Source: Colwellia psychrerythraea
GTDB lineage: Bacteria; Pseudomonadota; Gammaproteobacteria; Enterobacterales; Alteromonadaceae
Length of the DNA stretch: 64,000 bases
Direction: 5' to 3'
NCBI RefSeq assembly: GCF_000764225.1
Contig: NZ_JQED01000003.1
Location: forward strand, 431,175 to 495,174
Positions 21,741-31,640 of the stretch are shown one piece after another. Below the pieces are notes generated by a model. The model had not been told where the DNA came from, made no database searches, and saw only the letters and a list, made by a program, of their open reading frames with translations. Made by a program: the position numbers and the translations under genes. Positions within the stretch are counted from its first letter, which is position 1. Each line of letters begins with the position of its first letter.

Positions 21741-23542
21741 TGGCAAGGTTTATTCGTTGGCAAGGTATGATTGCCTTTGTTTTGTTAAGTGCGCTTGTAG
21801 CTGGTGTGTTGTATTTGTTTGCAGAAAGTTTAGTCAAAAGCGCTATTGTCAGTTCGGCAGAGAGTGCTTTTGGTGCTGAAGTGAATGTGGCAGATGTGAA
21901 GCTTGGCTACTCACCTTTACAGTTGAGCGTTTTAGGTATGCAGGTTACTGATAAAGAAAGCCCTACCCAGAACTTATTTAGTTTTGAACGTGCCACTGCT
22001 GGGGTCGATGTATGGCAATATCTATTCGGTAAAATTATTATTGATAAGCTTGAAGTAAGCCAATTGGCATTTTCGAGTGTCAGATCTCAAACGGGTGAAG
22101 TTTTTCTTAATGATGAGTCAAGTGATAAAGAAGGAAGTTTGTCTGATCAAGCAAAAGAAATGTTACCTGAAGTGGATATGCAGCTACCTGATATTAAAGC
22201 CTTACTCGATGACAGTAACTTGTTAACCGTTAAAGCCAGTAATCAGTTAAAGGATAGCTATAAAGTTGAACAGGAAAAACTGAAAGCCTTGAAAAGCAAA
22301 TTACCCAGTAAAGATAAGCTGAAATCTTACCAAGATAAAGTGGAAGCGCTAGGTAAAATGAAAGTAAGCTCACTCGCTGACATCGAAAAAATAAAAACCG
22401 AATTTGATAAAATAAAAACTGAATTTAAAACTGATCAAGCATTGATCAAAGAAGCTAAACAGCAAGTTTTGAATAGCAAAAAAATATTAGCACAGCAAAT
22501 TAATGAGGTTAAAACCGCTCCAAATAAAGACTGGCAACAAATTGAGAAAACATACCAGTTAGATAGTATTGATACAGAAGATTTTGCCCATATTCTATTT
22601 GGTGAAAAAGCTAGAGGCTATGTAGAAAAGGCACAATGGCTCTATGAACAGGCATCTCCTTTGATGGCTAACATGAAAGAGGATGGCACAACACCTAGTG
22701 AAGACAAGTCTCATGCCGAAGGGCGTTTTATCTTTTTTGCAGAAGAGACACCTTTACCCGCTGTTTTAGTTAAAAAAGCATTGTTCTCAATCCAACTTGA
22801 ACAAGGTGAAGTAATAGTTACCGGCAGTGAGTTGACTCATCAACACTGGGTACGAGGCAAAGATAGCCTGATCAATATTAATTCTATCGATAATGGCGAG
22901 CTTAAACTTAATAGTAACTTTAAGTTAACGCAATCAGGTGATTTTAGCGCGAATGGGGATTGGCTTGTTAATGACAGAGCCTTGTCCAATACTGAGATAA
23001 CACAAAGCAAAGCGTTAACTTTATCGTTAAATGCAGGACAACTTGATGGTACAGGTAGCTTTAACTTAACTCAGGGTGAAATTAAAGCCACTAATCAGTT
23101 TTCACTTGAACAGGCCAGTTATCAAGGAGAGGCTAAATCAAAAATTACTAAATTATTACTGGCTACAATTGAGTCATTAGATAATTTAACTGTTGATGTT
23201 GGTGTGAATGGCGAAATTAGTAAGCCAAACTTTACTATTGCATCATCACTAAATGACGCACTTACTGGCGCTTTTAAACAACAGGTGTCTGGTAAGTTGA
23301 CTGAATTTAGAAATAAAGTAAATAAAGGGTTAAATGAAAAATTAACCAACGCCTTGAAACTAGGTGATAGTCAATCAGCTGAGTTACTTGATCTCGAAGC
23401 ACTATTAACCGATTCAGACAAAGCGTTAGATGATTTAAAGAATTCAGATATTGTTAAACAGCAACAGAAAAAGTTAGAAGATAAAGTGAAAGATAAAGCT
23501 AAGGATAAGTTAAAGAATAAACTTGGAGATCTATTTGGGTAA
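21740..23542 (+). CDS. TIGR03545 family AsmA-like envelope protein
   Basis: A 600-residue protein with one N-terminal membrane anchor (about 8-30) and a large presumably periplasmic part. The segment after the anchor (about 35-120, SAFGAEVNVADVKLGYSPLQ) resembles the AsmA-type beta region of proteins that span or bridge the envelope. A Lys/Asp/Glu-rich helical middle (about 140-260) looks like coiled coil, and the last 60 residues are again Lys-rich. I place it in TIGR03545, known as the partner of TIGR03546. Translationally coupled to the preceding gene (TAATG overlap). No experimental function is known to me. Confidence 0.75.
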   Translation: MARFIRWQGMIAFVLLSALVAGVLYLFAESLVKSAIVSSAESAFGAEVNVADVKLGYSPLQLSVLGMQVTDKESPTQNLFSFERATAGVDVWQYLFGKIIIDKLEVSQLAFSSVRSQTGEVFLNDESSDKEGSLSDQAKEMLPEVDMQLPDIKALLDDSNLLTVKASNQLKDSYKVEQEKLKALKSKLPSKDKLKSYQDKVEALGKMKVSSLADIEKIKTEFDKIKTEFKTDQALIKEAKQQVLNSKKILAQQINEVKTAPNKDWQQIEKTYQLDSIDTEDFAHILFGEKARGYVEKAQWLYEQASPLMANMKEDGTTPSEDKSHAEGRFIFFAEETPLPAVLVKKALFSIQLEQGEVIVTGSELTHQHWVRGKDSLININSIDNGELKLNSNFKLTQSGDFSANGDWLVNDRALSNTEITQSKALTLSLNAGQLDGTGSFNLTQGEIKATNQFSLEQASYQGEAKSKITKLLLATIESLDNLTVDVGVNGEISKPNFTIASSLNDALTGAFKQQVSGKLTEFRNKVNKGLNEKLTNALKLGDSQSAELLDLEALLTDSDKALDDLKNSDIVKQQQKKLEDKVKDKAKDKLKNKLGDLFG

Positions 23543-23649
23543 TATAAACAGATACTAAAGCAATCAACTAAAGAATATTTTCGCTATTTTCTGTTTATTG
23601 ATGACCACAGTAGTTAAATGTAAATTTATTAACTGATAAGGGAATAAAA

Positions 23650-24348
23650 ATGAATAAATATATAGCGGAATGTATTGGTACTTTTTGGTTGGTTCTTGGT
23701 GGTTGCGGTAGTGCAGTATTAGCAGCAGGCTTTCCTGATGTTGGCATTGGTTTACTTGGGGTATCACTCGCCTTTGGTTTGACCGTGCTAACTATGGCTT
23801 ATGCGATAGGGCATATTTCGGGTTGTCATTTAAACCCGGCAGTATCCGTTGGCCTATGGGCCGGAGGACGTTTCCCTGCCAATGAACTCATGCCTTATAT
23901 CATAGCACAAGTCATTGGGGCTATCCTTGGCGCTGGCGCTTTATTTCTTATAGCAAGTGGTCAACCAAGCTTTGATTTATCAGCGGGTTTTGCCTCAAAT
24001 GGTTTTGGAGCGCATTCACCTGGTGGTTATTCGATGATAGCGGCTCTTGTCGCTGAAATTGTATTAACCTTGATGTTTATTTTTGTCATTATGGGCGCTA
24101 CGGACAAGCGTGCTCCTGCAGGCTTAGCGCCTATCGCCATTGGTTTGTGTCTAACCTTAATTCATTTGATCAGTATTCCGGTAACAAATACCTCAGTAAA
24201 CCCAGCGCGTAGTACTGGTGTGGCCTTGTTTGTTGGTGATTGGGCTATAGCGCAATTATGGCTATTCTGGCTTGCGCCTATTGTGGGTGGCATTGTTGGT
24301 GCTAAGTTATATCGCTTAGTCGCTAAAGAAGAGCAAAGTGATCACTAG
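23650..24348 (+). CDS. aqpZ: Aquaporin Z
   Basis: A 232-residue six-helix water channel. Both hallmark pore motifs are present: HLNPAVSVG near residue 61 and SVNPARSTG near 185. The segment [19 protein letters not shown] is nearly identical to E. coli AqpZ and carries the His and Arg of the narrow water-selective filter, so water rather than glycerol is the expected substrate. It is monocistronic, with TAAGGGAATAAAA upstream of ATG 23650 and a strong bidirectional terminator downstream. Confidence 0.96.
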   Translation: MNKYIAECIGTFWLVLGGCGSAVLAAGFPDVGIGLLGVSLAFGLTVLTMAYAIGHISGCHLNPAVSVGLWAGGRFPANELMPYIIAQVIGAILGAGALFLIASGQPSFDLSAGFASNGFGAHSPGGYSMIAALVAEIVLTLMFIFVIMGATDKRAPAGLAPIAIGLCLTLIHLISIPVTNTSVNPARSTGVALFVGDWAIAQLWLFWLAPIVGGIVGAKLYRLVAKEEQSDH

Positions 24349-24410
24349 AAGCTCATATAATAAAGTTGGTATGAGTGCTACTGAAGTTGATAATTAATTT
24401 CGTGCTAGAT

Positions 24411-24447
24411 AAAAAAAGACCGGGTTGCTAAAAGCAAGCCGGTCTTT
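24411..24447. terminator. Bidirectional terminator between aqpZ and porin
   Basis: A 14-position stem (AAAGACCGG.TTGC / GCAA.CCGGTCTTT with one mismatch) with a 5-nt loop lies between the convergent aqpZ and porin genes. An A-run on the left gives a T-run for the minus strand; the plus strand has TTT. Confidence 0.85.
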
Positions 24448-24464
24448 CATCATACTGTTATACT

Positions 24465-25694
24465 TTACCAGTAACTACGCATTGCCACGGTAAAACTCCA
24501 GCCATCATATGCGCCGCCATCATTGGCGTTATCATCCATTTTTGCATATTGTAAGCCAGCTTGAAGTTTTAATTTATGGTCGTTTATAAACCAGTTAACG
24601 CCAGCATATACTTCTTGGTACTTGTCACCGCGCTCACCTTCTACGCTGCTTTGACCATATTCATCAACTACCTTGCTATCATAACGGCCTAAACGTACGC
24701 CATTGTCTTCGGAGCTTTTTAAGTAGGTATAACGGGCAACCCACTGAATTTTTTCACTTTGTTGATAGGTAGGCATGATAACAACACCAAAGAGATCACT
24801 CTGGCCTAAATCACCTTTACCCCAAGAGATATCACTGTGAAATCCCCAATCGTTTTGCCTGAACTTACTGGATGTACTAATAACTTGAGAGAAGTCACGG
24901 GTATTACCGTCTTCATGCGTATCGTTATAGACGTAATCAAGGCTGACTTCACCTTTATCCCAAAGATTACTCTTCGCTAGTTTTTTACTAGTTGAAAACA
25001 TGGCAAAGTAACTAGCATCGCTAATCGATATTTCATCAGAGCCATCACTAGAGAATATACCTGTTTTATACGACCAGTCATTGCTAAGCTTACTTTTAAC
25101 GCTAACACCGGTAAAATACTCAGAGGTAAACCATAAGTTATTTGTCAGGTTGTTACGCTGTGGCGTGAGAAGTTTTTTCGATGAAGTTTTACCGTCTAGG
25201 GTAAAGCCGGTAGATTGTTTCAAGAACTTAAGTTCGGTGTCTTTATCTAATGACCAACTAACATTGGCATCGGTTAAACGATTATATGCGTCGCCCAGTG
25301 AATCATTTAAATTTATATCTGCCTCTAAAGCAACTTTAAGCTCACCGTGCTTAGCTTTAAAGCCAAAGCGAAAGCGACGCCATAAAGTGTCGTTATAATC
25401 ACCTTGATCACTATCAACCCAAGTTGAGTCTAATTGCAGGCGACCAGATAATTTAAGGTAGTCCCCATGTTCAGTGTTATATAAATCGGCAAAATCCCAA
25501 GCATCTGCAAAACTGCTCTCAGTACGTTGACTTAGTTCATTACTTTTGCTCGAGTTAGCCCTAGTTTGCTTATTATCATCTGATGCACCTGCTTGCGCAT
25601 GAACGAGTGAACTACTCAGTGACGTTGCCACAGCAATTGCGAGAATTGTTTTTAAACGTACGGATGATTTTTTAGTGAATGACTGATTTTTCAT
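24465..25694 (-). CDS. OprP/OprO-type outer membrane porin
   Basis: A phosphate-selective-porin-family beta-barrel. The N-terminus is a classical signal peptide (basic KNQSFTKKSSVRLK, hydrophobic core, cleavage near VHA-QAG). The mature part carries the DYLKLSGRLQLDSTWVD start and alternating beta-strand patterning, and ends in an aromatic residue (SYW), the signal for BAM-dependent insertion. I chose ATG 25694; an in-frame ATG at 25709 adds only five residues. Substrate (phosphate, polyphosphate or other anions) cannot be told from sequence. A partial Pho-box-like sequence lies upstream. Confidence 0.85.
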   Translation of the reverse strand: MKNQSFTKKSSVRLKTILAIAVATSLSSSLVHAQAGASDDNKQTRANSSKSNELSQRTESSFADAWDFADLYNTEHGDYLKLSGRLQLDSTWVDSDQGDYNDTLWRRFRFGFKAKHGELKVALEADINLNDSLGDAYNRLTDANVSWSLDKDTELKFLKQSTGFTLDGKTSSKKLLTPQRNNLTNNLWFTSEYFTGVSVKSKLSNDWSYKTGIFSSDGSDEISISDASYFAMFSTSKKLAKSNLWDKGEVSLDYVYNDTHEDGNTRDFSQVISTSSKFRQNDWGFHSDISWGKGDLGQSDLFGVVIMPTYQQSEKIQWVARYTYLKSSEDNGVRLGRYDSKVVDEYGQSSVEGERGDKYQEVYAGVNWFINDHKLKLQAGLQYAKMDDNANDGGAYDGWSFTVAMRSYW

Positions 25695-26004
25695 ATTAAT
25701 TACTATCATAAAGTTGAAAACCCAATTATCAAGACATTACACAGTGTCAGAGTAAAGTCCCAATAAAAGTCGAACTATTCAATAGCAAACGGGTTGAACA
25801 GTACGCTTAAGAAGCGCTGTTATCAATCGGTTTGCTATAACTTCATCCATAAAGTGAATATGGCGCTATTACAGCATTGCTTTATGACAGAAATATTACA
25901 TACTCAGGTTTCAGTGCAATAATAGTGTCACAATATTGTAAACCTTATATGCTAGATATTCAGCTAAGGATATTCATGCACCGTGACTATAACTCAGTAA
26001 TGAA
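25695..26004. other. Intergenic region upstream of porin
   Basis: About 310 bp between the porin start and the srmB stop, both on the minus strand. On the minus strand (complement of 25871-25890) there is CTGTCATAAAGCAATGCTGT, whose first 11 bases equal the first Pho-box half of E. coli phoA, with a second CTGT at a 16-bp rather than 11-bp period. Weak evidence of PhoB control; otherwise nothing recognisable. Confidence 0.3.
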
Positions 26005-27258
26005 CTATTTTGCGGCTTTCGCTCGCTTAGCTTTCTTCTTCACTTGCTTCTTCGCTTTAGCTTTCTTCTGAGAAGCGGTGAGCTTGATCTTTGCCTTTTT
26101 ATTGACCACACGAGATTCTTTGTTCTTTGGGCGTAACTCTTGAATAAATCGGCGTTGTAAACGTTCTTTGGTGTAACGTTCTATTTTACCAATCACTCCC
26201 ATATCGTGAGCCTCAACTAAGGAGATGGCGGTACCTTTGTTACCCGCACGGCCTGTACGCCCAATACGGTGAATATAAATATCTACCTTACGTGGCATAT
26301 CAAAGTTAACGACATGGCTGATATCGTCAATATCTAAGCCTCGGGCGGCAACATCAGTTGCTACTAATACTTTAATTTCGCCACTTTTAAAACGCTCAAT
26401 AGCCTTATTACGCTTATCTTGAGGCATTTTGCCTTCTAACCAAACACATGGTAACTCTTCAGCATAAAGTTTACCCGAAAGGTATTGTACAGTTTCACGT
26501 TTATTTGCAAAGACTACCGTTCGCTCAACGCCCTCTTGTTTAAGGGTATTCACTAACATTTTTAGCTTATGATTGGCATCGTCTGCTAAATGAATCCATT
26601 GGTGAATAACTGCTTTCTCTTTACGTGACGGACTTGATTCTAAAAAGATAGGTTCATTGAGTACTTCCTTGGCAAAACGTTGTACACCAGAGCCTTCTAA
26701 GGTAGCTGAAAATAACATAGTTTGCTTACGCCAGCGAGCTTCAGCAACAATGCGATTTATTGCATCGCTAAAACCAAGGTCAAGCATGCGATCAGCTTCA
26801 TCTAAAATAAGAATTTCAATTTCGCGTGCATCGAATTGCTCATTTTCAATATACTCTAATAATCGACCAGGGGTTGCGACTAAAATATCTGTCGTCGTGG
26901 TTAATATATCTGCATGACTACCGTAGTTAACACCACCCGTTATAACGCCAGTTTTTATTTTTGTTAGCTCAGTAAGGTGTTCACTATCTTCACCAATTTG
27001 TATCGCTAATTCACGCGTCGGCGTCAGAATCAGTACTCGAGGGAAACCCGGTTTAGTTCGCGGGTAATCTAATAAGTGCTGAGCAACAGGTAACAAAAAT
27101 GCAGAAGTTTTGCCTGTACCAGTTGGTGCTGATGCCAAAACATCTTTGCCAGACATTGCTTCAGGAATGACAAGTTCTTGAATTGACGTTGGCTTGGTAT
27201 AACCAATTTTTTTGATACTGGCTAATAATTCTGAGTCGAGATCGAATTGCTCAAACAT
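26005..27258 (-). CDS. srmB: ATP-dependent RNA helicase SrmB
   Basis: A DEAD-box RNA helicase; SrmB acts early in 50S ribosome assembly in E. coli, a step that becomes limiting in the cold. Motifs in order: Q motif (FDLDSELLASIKKIGYTKPTSIQ), Walker A APTGTGKT, PTRELAIQ, VATPGRL, DEAD, SAT, VVFANKR, ATDVAARGLDID and HRIGRTGRAG. The last 45 residues are a Lys/Ala-rich basic tail that would help RNA binding. The length of 417 is near E. coli SrmB (444). Sequence after motif II (DEADRMLDLGFSDAI) fits SrmB best; another DEAD-box subfamily is possible. Confidence 0.88.
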   Translation of the reverse strand: MFEQFDLDSELLASIKKIGYTKPTSIQELVIPEAMSGKDVLASAPTGTGKTSAFLLPVAQHLLDYPRTKPGFPRVLILTPTRELAIQIGEDSEHLTELTKIKTGVITGGVNYGSHADILTTTTDILVATPGRLLEYIENEQFDAREIEILILDEADRMLDLGFSDAINRIVAEARWRKQTMLFSATLEGSGVQRFAKEVLNEPIFLESSPSRKEKAVIHQWIHLADDANHKLKMLVNTLKQEGVERTVVFANKRETVQYLSGKLYAEELPCVWLEGKMPQDKRNKAIERFKSGEIKVLVATDVAARGLDIDDISHVVNFDMPRKVDIYIHRIGRTGRAGNKGTAISLVEAHDMGVIGKIERYTKERLQRRFIQELRPKNKESRVVNKKAKIKLTASQKKAKAKKQVKKKAKRAKAAK

Positions 27259-27403
27259 AGGGGATAGTTCACTAAGTGTTAATAAAGATAAATATGCGGC
27301 AATTATAGTGGTTTTAGCCCTTGCTGTAACTATTTATCGCAAGGACTAATTAATTGAGTAAATAATTTAGTCGAGGAGGTATTTTATACTTAAAGAGATG
27401 TAT

Positions 27404-27922
27404 CTAAAGTAAGCTGCTGTACTCAATTAAAACTTGTTCGCACCAAGTATCTAAACGCTCATCAGTTAAATTGTATTGGCTATCTTCATCTAATGACAAA
27501 CCAACAAACTTGCTGCCATCAGCTGTTAAAGCTTTTGAGGCAGTAAAATCATAACCTTCATTTGGCCAGTAACCCACAACAGTAGCACCTTGTGCTACTA
27601 CCTGATCGTGTAACATACCCAGTGCATCTTGAAACCATTCAGTGTAACCAATTTGATCACCCATGCCGTATAAGGCGATAATTTTACCTGAGAGATTTAT
27701 TTGATTTATATCACTCCACATGGATTCCCAGTCTTCTTGTAACTCACCATAATCCCAGGTGGAAATACCTAAAATTATAAAGTCATAATTAAGGCAGTTT
27801 GCTAATGGTTGATCTTTTATATTAAATATATCAACCAAGTCGGCACCCATTATTCCCTGAATCTTTTCAGCAACTATTTCAGTGTAACAAGTGGTTGAGC
27901 CATAAAATAAACCAATTTTCAT
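27404..27922 (-). CDS. fldB: Flavodoxin FldB
   Basis: A 172-residue FMN-binding electron carrier. The phosphate-binding loop is [18 protein letters not shown], and the FMN-stacking loops are [13 protein letters not shown] and [13 protein letters not shown]. Length and sequence match E. coli FldB (173 aa) rather than FldA. In E. coli the order is fldB-xerD-dsbC-recJ; here fldB is divergent from dsbC and xerD is not between them. Confidence 0.93.
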   Translation of the reverse strand: MKIGLFYGSTTCYTEIVAEKIQGIMGADLVDIFNIKDQPLANCLNYDFIILGISTWDYGELQEDWESMWSDINQINLSGKIIALYGMGDQIGYTEWFQDALGMLHDQVVAQGATVVGYWPNEGYDFTASKALTADGSKFVGLSLDEDSQYNLTDERLDTWCEQVLIEYSSLL

Positions 27923-28156
27923 TATGCTATTTCCAATTTTTATTTCAATACGAACTATTTTAGGCGCGATTTTAGCAAAAACAATTATCTTTGTTTACAA
28001 GTTAATTCAAATTACTGACTATTTTAAGTTGCAAATAATCCCTCATGGCTGTAATTTCCTTGCGTATAATTAGGTCTATTGTTATGAGCATTACTATTTT
28101 GCTTATATTTTACAGATTTATTGTTATTACTTGTTAGGAAGCCGTTAGGGAGCATT

Positions 28157-28951
28157 ATGTTTAAGACATTCATTATTAGCGCTGTATTTGCCACGCTTAC
28201 TTTACCTCTATTATTGCAAAGTGCTATTGCAGCAGGAGAAACCAGTACATCGCCAACTTTGGCTAAGTCAGTAAGTAAGAATACAGTACTTGATGCAGAT
28301 TTTTTAAAAGAAAAAATTAACAGCTCTATTGGGTTAACTGTTGTTAAAGTTGAAGAAACGGCTTTACCAGGCATTGCTTTACTCGTTACCAACCAAGGTT
28401 TGTTTTATGCAAGTTATGATGGCGAGTTTTTCATTCAAGGAAAAGTTTACAATTTAGGCGCTACCGTGACAGATATAGGCGAAAAAAGCTTAGCTAAAGT
28501 ACGCTTAGATGGATTGAAAAACTTTGAAGATAACATGATTGTTTATAAAGCTGAGAATGAAAAATATGTGGTGTCAGTTTTTACTGATATTACTTGTGGT
28601 TATTGCCGTAAAATGCACGAACAAATGGCAGAGTATAATGCTCGTGGTATCACCTTTCGTTATTTAGCTTATCCTCGAGCAGGTATTAAAGATCAGAGCG
28701 GTAACTTAACCCAAGGTTTTAAAGACTTACGTTCAGTGTGGTGTAATGAAGATAATGCCACTGCGTTAACAAAGGCTAAATCGGGTACAGGCATTGCTTA
28801 TCGAATTTGTGAAGCACCTATTGAAGCTCAGTTTAAATTTGGTCGTCAAATTGGTGTTAGCGGTACACCAGCGATTATCTTTTCAAATGGTATGATGGTT
28901 CCTGGTTACCAACCACCAGTGCAATTAGAAGAGTTACTGAAAAATACCTAA
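28157..28951 (+). CDS. dsbC: Thiol:disulfide interchange protein DsbC
   Basis: A periplasmic disulfide isomerase. From ATG 28157 (AGGGAG 5-10 bp upstream) the product has 264 residues with a signal peptide cleaved near SAIAAG. An N-terminal dimerisation domain (about 45-105) is followed by a thioredoxin fold with the active-site CGYC in TDITCGYCRKMHEQM and a cis-Pro loop in GVSGTPAIIF. The structural Cys pair (VWCNEDN and RICEAP) of E. coli DsbC is also present. Followed by a very strong terminator before recJ. Confidence 0.95.
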   Translation: MFKTFIISAVFATLTLPLLLQSAIAAGETSTSPTLAKSVSKNTVLDADFLKEKINSSIGLTVVKVEETALPGIALLVTNQGLFYASYDGEFFIQGKVYNLGATVTDIGEKSLAKVRLDGLKNFEDNMIVYKAENEKYVVSVFTDITCGYCRKMHEQMAEYNARGITFRYLAYPRAGIKDQSGNLTQGFKDLRSVWCNEDNATALTKAKSGTGIAYRICEAPIEAQFKFGRQIGVSGTPAIIFSNGMMVPGYQPPVQLEELLKNT

Positions 28952-28985
28952 TTTACTTTTTTATCAAAATAGATAAATATTTATA

Positions 28986-29018
28986 AGTACTTGCTGATTT
29001 TCAGCAAGTACTTTTTTT
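28986..29018 (+). terminator. Rho-independent terminator of dsbC
   Basis: A perfect 12-bp stem AGTACTTGCTGA/TCAGCAAGTACT with a TTT loop followed by six T. It separates dsbC from recJ, which in E. coli are co-transcribed. Confidence 0.9.
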
Positions 29019-29075
29019 ATGATAAAAATACGTCATGAAATTTTAACTATCACCAGCAAATTGAGAACATATCGT

Positions 29076-30839
29076 ATGAGTAAAACAATTGTTCGTCGAG
29101 CTAAAGTCTCTACTAACCATTTGCCTGAAAACTTAGCTGATATCATAAAACAAATTTATGCCAGTCGAGGAATGGCATCAGCCAAGGAGCTTGAGCTTAA
29201 TGTTGCTCATTTACAAGGTATGGTTGATGATACAGCGCTCATGGGAGTTGATAAAGCTTGTCAATTATTACATGACGCCCTAGTGAATAAACTACGTATT
29301 GTCATTGTGGGCGATTTTGATGCTGATGGCGCGACCAGTACCGCTTTAATGATGACAGCATTGAGCTTATTTAATAGCCATGAACATGACTTTATTGTGC
29401 CAAACCGTTTTGAATACGGTTACGGTTTAACCCCTGAAATTGTAGATATAGCGGCACAACAAAACGCACAGATGCTGATAACGGTGGATAACGGGATCAG
29501 CTGTATTGCAGGTGTTAAACATGCCAAAGAATTAGGTATGCAGGTTATTGTTACGGATCATCATTTGCCAGGACAGTCATTACCGATTGCTGATGCCATT
29601 GTTAACCCTAATCAACATGGTTGTAATTTTCCCAGTAAAGCACTTGCCGGCGTCGGGGTGGCTTTTTATTTAATGCTGGCTTTAAGAAAATACTGTCGTG
29701 AGAAAGGTTATTTTACTGCGCAAGGTATTGCAGAGCCCAATATTGCTCAATTATTAGATTTGGTTGCTCTAGGGACCGTAGCCGATGTGGTGTCACTTGA
29801 TGCCAATAACCGAATCCTAGTCGAGCAAGGCTTGAAACGTATCCGGGCAGGACAAACTCGACCCGGTATTCAAGCGCTTATTGAAATTGCTAATAAAAAC
29901 CAGAAGAGGCTCGTTGCCAGTGATTTTGGTTTTGCCTTAGGCCCGAGAATTAATGCAGCTGGGCGTCTTGATGATATGTCTTATGGTATTAATTGCTTAC
30001 TTGCTAATGATTTATCGAGTGCTCGTGTGATGGCGGCAGAGCTTGATGATCTCAATAAAACTCGCCGAGAAATAGAGCAGGGTATGCAAACTGAAGCTGA
30101 GCAAGTACTAACTTCTCTTAAGTTTGATGAAGATAATCTGCCTAATGCTATCGCACTTTATCAGCAAGATTGGCATCAAGGTGTTATCGGTATTGTCGCT
30201 GGTCGATTAAAAGAAAAGTTTCATCGCCCTTGCATTGTTTTTGCGACGGGTAAAGATGACGATTTTGTTAGTGATGTGAATAGAGAGATTAAAGGTTCAG
30301 CACGCTCTATTCCAGGGCTGCACATTCGAGACTTATTAGAACATATTGATAGTCAGCATCCTGATATTATTAGTAAATTTGGTGGGCATGCAATGGCGGC
30401 AGGTTTATCAATTAAGCAAGGTGATTTTGAAAGGTTTCAACAGTTATTTAATGAATTAGCAGGTAAGTGGCTAAAAGATGAAGATTTGCAAAGTATTATT
30501 TTATCCGATGGTGAGCTTCCTATTGAACACCTCAACTTAGCTTTTGCAGAACAGTTAAGAGACGCAGGACCTTGGGGGCAAAACTTTCCGGAGCCATTAT
30601 TTGATGACAGTTTTACTCTAATCCAGCAGCGTATTGTCGGCGAAAAGCACCTTAAATTAGTGGTAGAAAAACAGGGTGAAGTATTTGACGGTATTGCTTT
30701 TAATGTTGATGTGAAGGCTTGGCCAAATGCTGATGCAAAACAGGTGCATTTAGCTTACCGCTTAGATGTAAATGAGTTTCGCGGTAAACGCACTGTGCAA
30801 TTAATGATTGAAAACATCACAATGGTTGAACACACCTAA
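29076..30839 (+). CDS. recJ: Single-strand-specific 5'-3' exonuclease RecJ
   Basis: RecJ degrades single-stranded DNA 5' to 3' in mismatch, base-excision and RecFOR repair. From ATG 29076 it has 587 residues (E. coli 577) and starts KTIVRRAKV; an upstream in-frame ATG (29019) overlaps the dsbC terminator and is unlikely. DHH-family motifs: VGDFDADGATST, TVDNGIS, VTDHHLPG, PNQ, and in the DHHA1 part SARSIPGLHIRDLLE and FGGHAMAAG. A C-terminal OB-fold follows. The FetB-like gene starts 16 bp after its stop. Confidence 0.96.
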   Translation: MSKTIVRRAKVSTNHLPENLADIIKQIYASRGMASAKELELNVAHLQGMVDDTALMGVDKACQLLHDALVNKLRIVIVGDFDADGATSTALMMTALSLFNSHEHDFIVPNRFEYGYGLTPEIVDIAAQQNAQMLITVDNGISCIAGVKHAKELGMQVIVTDHHLPGQSLPIADAIVNPNQHGCNFPSKALAGVGVAFYLMLALRKYCREKGYFTAQGIAEPNIAQLLDLVALGTVADVVSLDANNRILVEQGLKRIRAGQTRPGIQALIEIANKNQKRLVASDFGFALGPRINAAGRLDDMSYGINCLLANDLSSARVMAAELDDLNKTRREIEQGMQTEAEQVLTSLKFDEDNLPNAIALYQQDWHQGVIGIVAGRLKEKFHRPCIVFATGKDDDFVSDVNREIKGSARSIPGLHIRDLLEHIDSQHPDIISKFGGHAMAAGLSIKQGDFERFQQLFNELAGKWLKDEDLQSIILSDGELPIEHLNLAFAEQLRDAGPWGQNFPEPLFDDSFTLIQQRIVGEKHLKLVVEKQGEVFDGIAFNVDVKAWPNADAKQVHLAYRLDVNEFRGKRTVQLMIENITMVEHT

Positions 30840-30855
30840 CTAAAAGTAACAAAAA

Positions 30856-31578
30856 ATGATAGAGAAAACAGTAAACATAATTGAATTACCACAGTTAGCA
30901 TTGGCTTTTATTCCGGTATTAGCGGTAATATTCATTCAATTTAGCTGGTCACTGCCACAGAAAAGAACATTGCATGCGCTTGCTCGTATGTTAGTGCAAT
31001 TATTGTTAGTGGGCTTTTTTCTTAGTTATATATTTGAGTCGAATAGTGCTTGGTTAGTGCTAGTGTTATTAATCATTATGGTACTCTTTTCTAGTTGGAT
31101 AGCTTTAAATAATATCGAGGCGCCTAAAAGGCAACTTTTTCAACGCGCAGTGCTGGCTATATCACTTAGCAGTATCATAACGTTATTCATTATCACCCAA
31201 GGTGTTTTACAACTTTCTCCTTGGTATCACGCGCAAACACTTATTCCTCTTGCAGGTATGGTTTTCGCTAGTAGCATGAACAGTATTAGTTTATCTGGTG
31301 AGCGTTATTATTCTGAACTGGCTAATAAGGTGAATTATAAACAGGCTCGAAATATTGCGTTTCAAGCATCGATGATCCCCAATGTCAATGCACTGTTAGC
31401 GGTAGGAATTGTATCATTACCCGGAATGATGACAGGACAGATCCTCTCAGGGGTTTCTCCCTTTATTGCCGCAAGATACCAAATTATGGTGATGTGTATG
31501 ATATTTGCTTCTGCTGGTATCTCATCTGCCTACTTTCTATTATTGGCAAAACCAAATAGTGATGATGACCTTAAATAA
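30856..31578 (+). CDS. UPF0014/FetB-like ABC transporter permease
   Basis: A 240-residue inner-membrane protein of the UPF0014 family (E. coli FetB, YbbM; with ATPase FetA linked to iron export under peroxide stress). Six to seven membrane segments are visible. The family block IPLAGMVFASSMNSISLSGERYYSEL (about 132-157) and the segment SLPGMMTGQILSGVSPFIAARYQIMVM are diagnostic. No FetA-like ATPase is encoded in the window, so the partner must be elsewhere. It lies 16 bp after recJ and is probably co-transcribed. Confidence 0.82.
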   Translation: MIEKTVNIIELPQLALAFIPVLAVIFIQFSWSLPQKRTLHALARMLVQLLLVGFFLSYIFESNSAWLVLVLLIIMVLFSSWIALNNIEAPKRQLFQRAVLAISLSSIITLFIITQGVLQLSPWYHAQTLIPLAGMVFASSMNSISLSGERYYSELANKVNYKQARNIAFQASMIPNVNALLAVGIVSLPGMMTGQILSGVSPFIAARYQIMVMCMIFASAGISSAYFLLLAKPNSDDDLK

Positions 31579-31606
31579 AAACGTAGATGATTGCTCATCT
31601 ACGTTA
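31575..31606 (-). terminator. Terminator of phaB
   Basis: A perfect 10-bp stem ACGTAGATGA/TCATCTACGT with a TTGC loop. The T-run is on the minus strand (A-run at 31576-31580), so it primarily ends the phaB transcript, and it lies between two convergent genes. Confidence 0.78.
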
Positions 31607-31640
31607 GCGTGATAAAAGTTATAAAATGCTACTTTTATCC

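Noticed and set aside
25877..26071. 64-codon ORF overlapping the srmB end
   Set aside because: Overlaps the basic tail of srmB antisense and the porin upstream region; composition is a shadow of that tail.
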